Shown here in pieces: positions 62,218 to 64,000 of a stretch of 64,000 bases of DNA. The DNA comes from Flavobacterium humidisoli. GTDB lineage: Bacteria > Bacteroidota > Bacteroidia > Flavobacteriales > Flavobacteriaceae. The notes beneath the pieces were generated by a model. That model searched no databases. It was given only the letters and a program-made list of their open reading frames with translations, and had not been told where the DNA came from. Location of the stretch: positions 124,001 to 188,000 of the forward strand of contig NZ_CP096829.1 in the NCBI RefSeq assembly GCF_023272795.1. Reading direction: 5' to 3'. Both the position numbers and the translations under genes were made by a program. How positions within the stretch are numbered: the first letter of the stretch is position 1; each line of letters starts with the position of its first letter.

Positions 62218-64000
62218 TGAAAATTAAATACTTCTTTATACTTTTCTTAATTGCTTTTCAGCTGAAAGCCCAAAAAGTGGTGCGATACGATTTATACGTT
62301 CGTGATACCATTGTCAATTTTTCGGGTAAAGAAAAACGTGCGATTGCTGTTAACGGGCAAATTCCAATGCCGACTCTAACTTTTACCGAAGGTGATATTG
62401 CTGAAATTTATGTGCATAACGAATTAAAAAAAGAAACGACTTCGATGCACTGGCACGGATTATTTCTGCCCAATAAAGAAGATGGTGTTCCGTATTTAAC
62501 TCAAATGCCGATAGAACCTGGAACAACTCATAAATATACATTTCCGATTATTCAGAATGGAACGTATTGGTATCACAGCCATTCTGGTCTTCAGGAACAA
62601 ATTGGTTTATACGGACTTTTTATTATCAATAAGAAAAAAGACGATTCAACAATCAGAAAAGGAATCGACGATTTACCGACAATTCCAGTTATTTTAAGCG
62701 AGTGGTCGGATTTGAAACCTGAGAATATTCAGCGAATGCTACACAATGCCAACGATTGGTTTGCTATCAAAAAAGGAACAACGCAAAGTTACACCGAAGC
62801 GGTAAAACAAGGACATTTTTCAACCAAGGTTACCAACGAATGGAAGCGAATGAATGCCATGGATGTGAGTGATGTTTATTATGAAAAATTTCTACTAAAC
62901 GGAAAAAACGAGCAACAACTTTCGGATTTCAAACCCGGTTCGAAAGTCCGCTTAAGAATTGCAAACGGAGGCGCTTCCAGTTATTTCTGGCTGACTTATG
63001 GCGGAGGAAAAATCACCGTTGTCGCTAGTGACGGAAATGATGTTGAACCTGTAGAAGTCGATCGTTTAATTATTGCCGTTTCTGAAACCTATGATGTTGT
63101 GGTTACAATTCCAGAAGATAATAAATCTTTTGCTTTTTTGGCTACAGCCGAAGATCGAACAGGATCTGCTTCTTTATTTTTAGGAAATGGAGAAAAACAG
63201 CCCATTCATCATCTTTCAAAACTTAAATATTTTGAAGGCATGAAAATGATGAACGATATGATGAAAATGAATGGCGAAATGAATGATATGGGTATGAATA
63301 TGTCTTTGAACAAAATGGATATGAACGCCGTAATGTATCCTGAAATTTCGGGCGAAGACGAAAATTCTAAACCAATGGATCATTCTGGTCATAATATGGA
63401 AGAGATGGAAATAAAAAGTGACAGCACTGAAACCTCCGAAATTGTGACTTTGAATTACGGAATGCTGAAATCGCCTTTTAAAACCAATCTTCCTAAAGAT
63501 GCTCCCGTAAAAGAATTGCGCTTTACGCTCTCTGGAAATATGAATCGTTATGTCTGGAGTTTGGATAATAAAGTAGTTTCTGAAACCGATAAGATTTTAA
63601 TTAAAAAAGGAGAGAACGTTCGTATTGTTTTATACAATGCTTCAATGATGCGCCACCCGATGCATTTACACGGACATGATTTTAGAATATTAAACGAACA
63701 TGGCGATTATTCACCGCTAAAAAATGTCATCGATATTATGCCGATGGAAACCGACACAATCGAGTTTCAGGCAAATGCTGATGGTGACTGGTTTTTCCAC
63801 TGTCATATTTTATATCATATGATGGCTGGAATGGGTAGAATTTTCAGTTACGAAAATTCAGCACCAAATCCACTGATTCATCATCCTGAAATGGCTTTCA
63901 AAATGTTGAAAATGGACGATCGTATGTTTCATTTTATGGCAGAAAATGATTTTGCGAGTAACGGAAATGATGGTGAAGCGATGTTCAGTAACACCCGTTG
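62218..64000 (+). CDS. Multicopper oxidase, C-terminus beyond the window
   Basis: Open to the right end, about 594 residues present. Signal peptide (MKIKYFFILFLIAFQLKAQ), three cupredoxin domains. Copper ligands: SMHWHGLF and WYHSHSG near the N-terminus, HPMHLHGHDF and FFHCHILYHMMAGM near the C-terminus (the His-Cys-His of the type-1/trinuclear sites). Between them a Met-rich stretch (MKMMNDMMKMNGEMNDMGMNM and DHSGHNMEEME), the copper-binding insert of CopA-type oxidases. Periplasmic Cu(I) oxidation is expected. The frame is still open at 64000. Confidence 0.92.

Overview
The window is chromosomal DNA of a Bacteroidota bacterium, most likely a Flavobacterium of the F. johnsoniae type. This rests on the low GC content, Bacteroidetes promoters of the form TTG-N19-TAnnTTTG upstream of several genes, SusC/SusD and FecIR/TonB-receptor systems, many outer-membrane lipoproteins, and a 6S-like RNA between zapA and rny. 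No 16S gene is present, so the genus is an inference.

Layout. 1-3.9 kb: truncated M23 peptidase, coiled-coil protein, zapA, a 6S-like RNA, rny. 4-8.9 kb: orphan PAS histidine kinase, xerD and three paralogous beta-barrel proteins. 9-15.7 kb: aroQ, a DUF5686-type outer-membrane protein, a CDF transporter, then murA-DUF4290-DUF493. 16-24 kb: esterase, membrane protein, P-loop ATPase, recQ-fmt, HU, YqgE, PabC-like enzyme, START-like protein, tRNA-Met. 24-30.7 kb: small hypotheticals, a MocR regulator with a GNAT, and a CPA2 antiporter with a lipoprotein. 31-36.2 kb: ECF sigma, small ferredoxin-like protein, FecR, TonB receptor, DUF4249 lipoprotein. 36.3-37.5 kb: GNAT and MgtC.

37.5-41.5 kb is the most interesting part. 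A roughly 3.9 kb AT-rich module is bounded by two near-identical ~47-52 bp terminator-like direct repeats. It encodes a small GIY-YIG-like protein, a MazG-like pyrophosphohydrolase translationally coupled to a very unusual GIY-YIG/DUF2075-helicase/S24-peptidase fusion, and a small convergent protein. The fusion gene is interrupted by one in-frame amber codon at the place where relatives usually carry an aromatic residue. This looks like an inactivated (or conditionally read) accessory, possibly anti-phage, module.

41.5-47.8 kb: GH2 glycosidase, two AT-rich orphan genes, a nucleosidase, and a cluster of conserved hypothetical, AraC regulator, small ferredoxin-like protein and pentapeptide-repeat protein. 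47.9-54.6 kb: a susC-susD-DUF5123 operon with a LacI-type operator on its promoter but no local enzyme genes. 55-57.3 kb: divergent MFS exporter and AraC regulator. 57.4-64 kb: a copper-handling cluster (Cys/His-rich secreted protein, DUF3347 protein, HMA-AraC fusion regulator, copper P-type ATPase, multicopper oxidase running off the right end). Intergenic regions carry several families of palindromic repeats.
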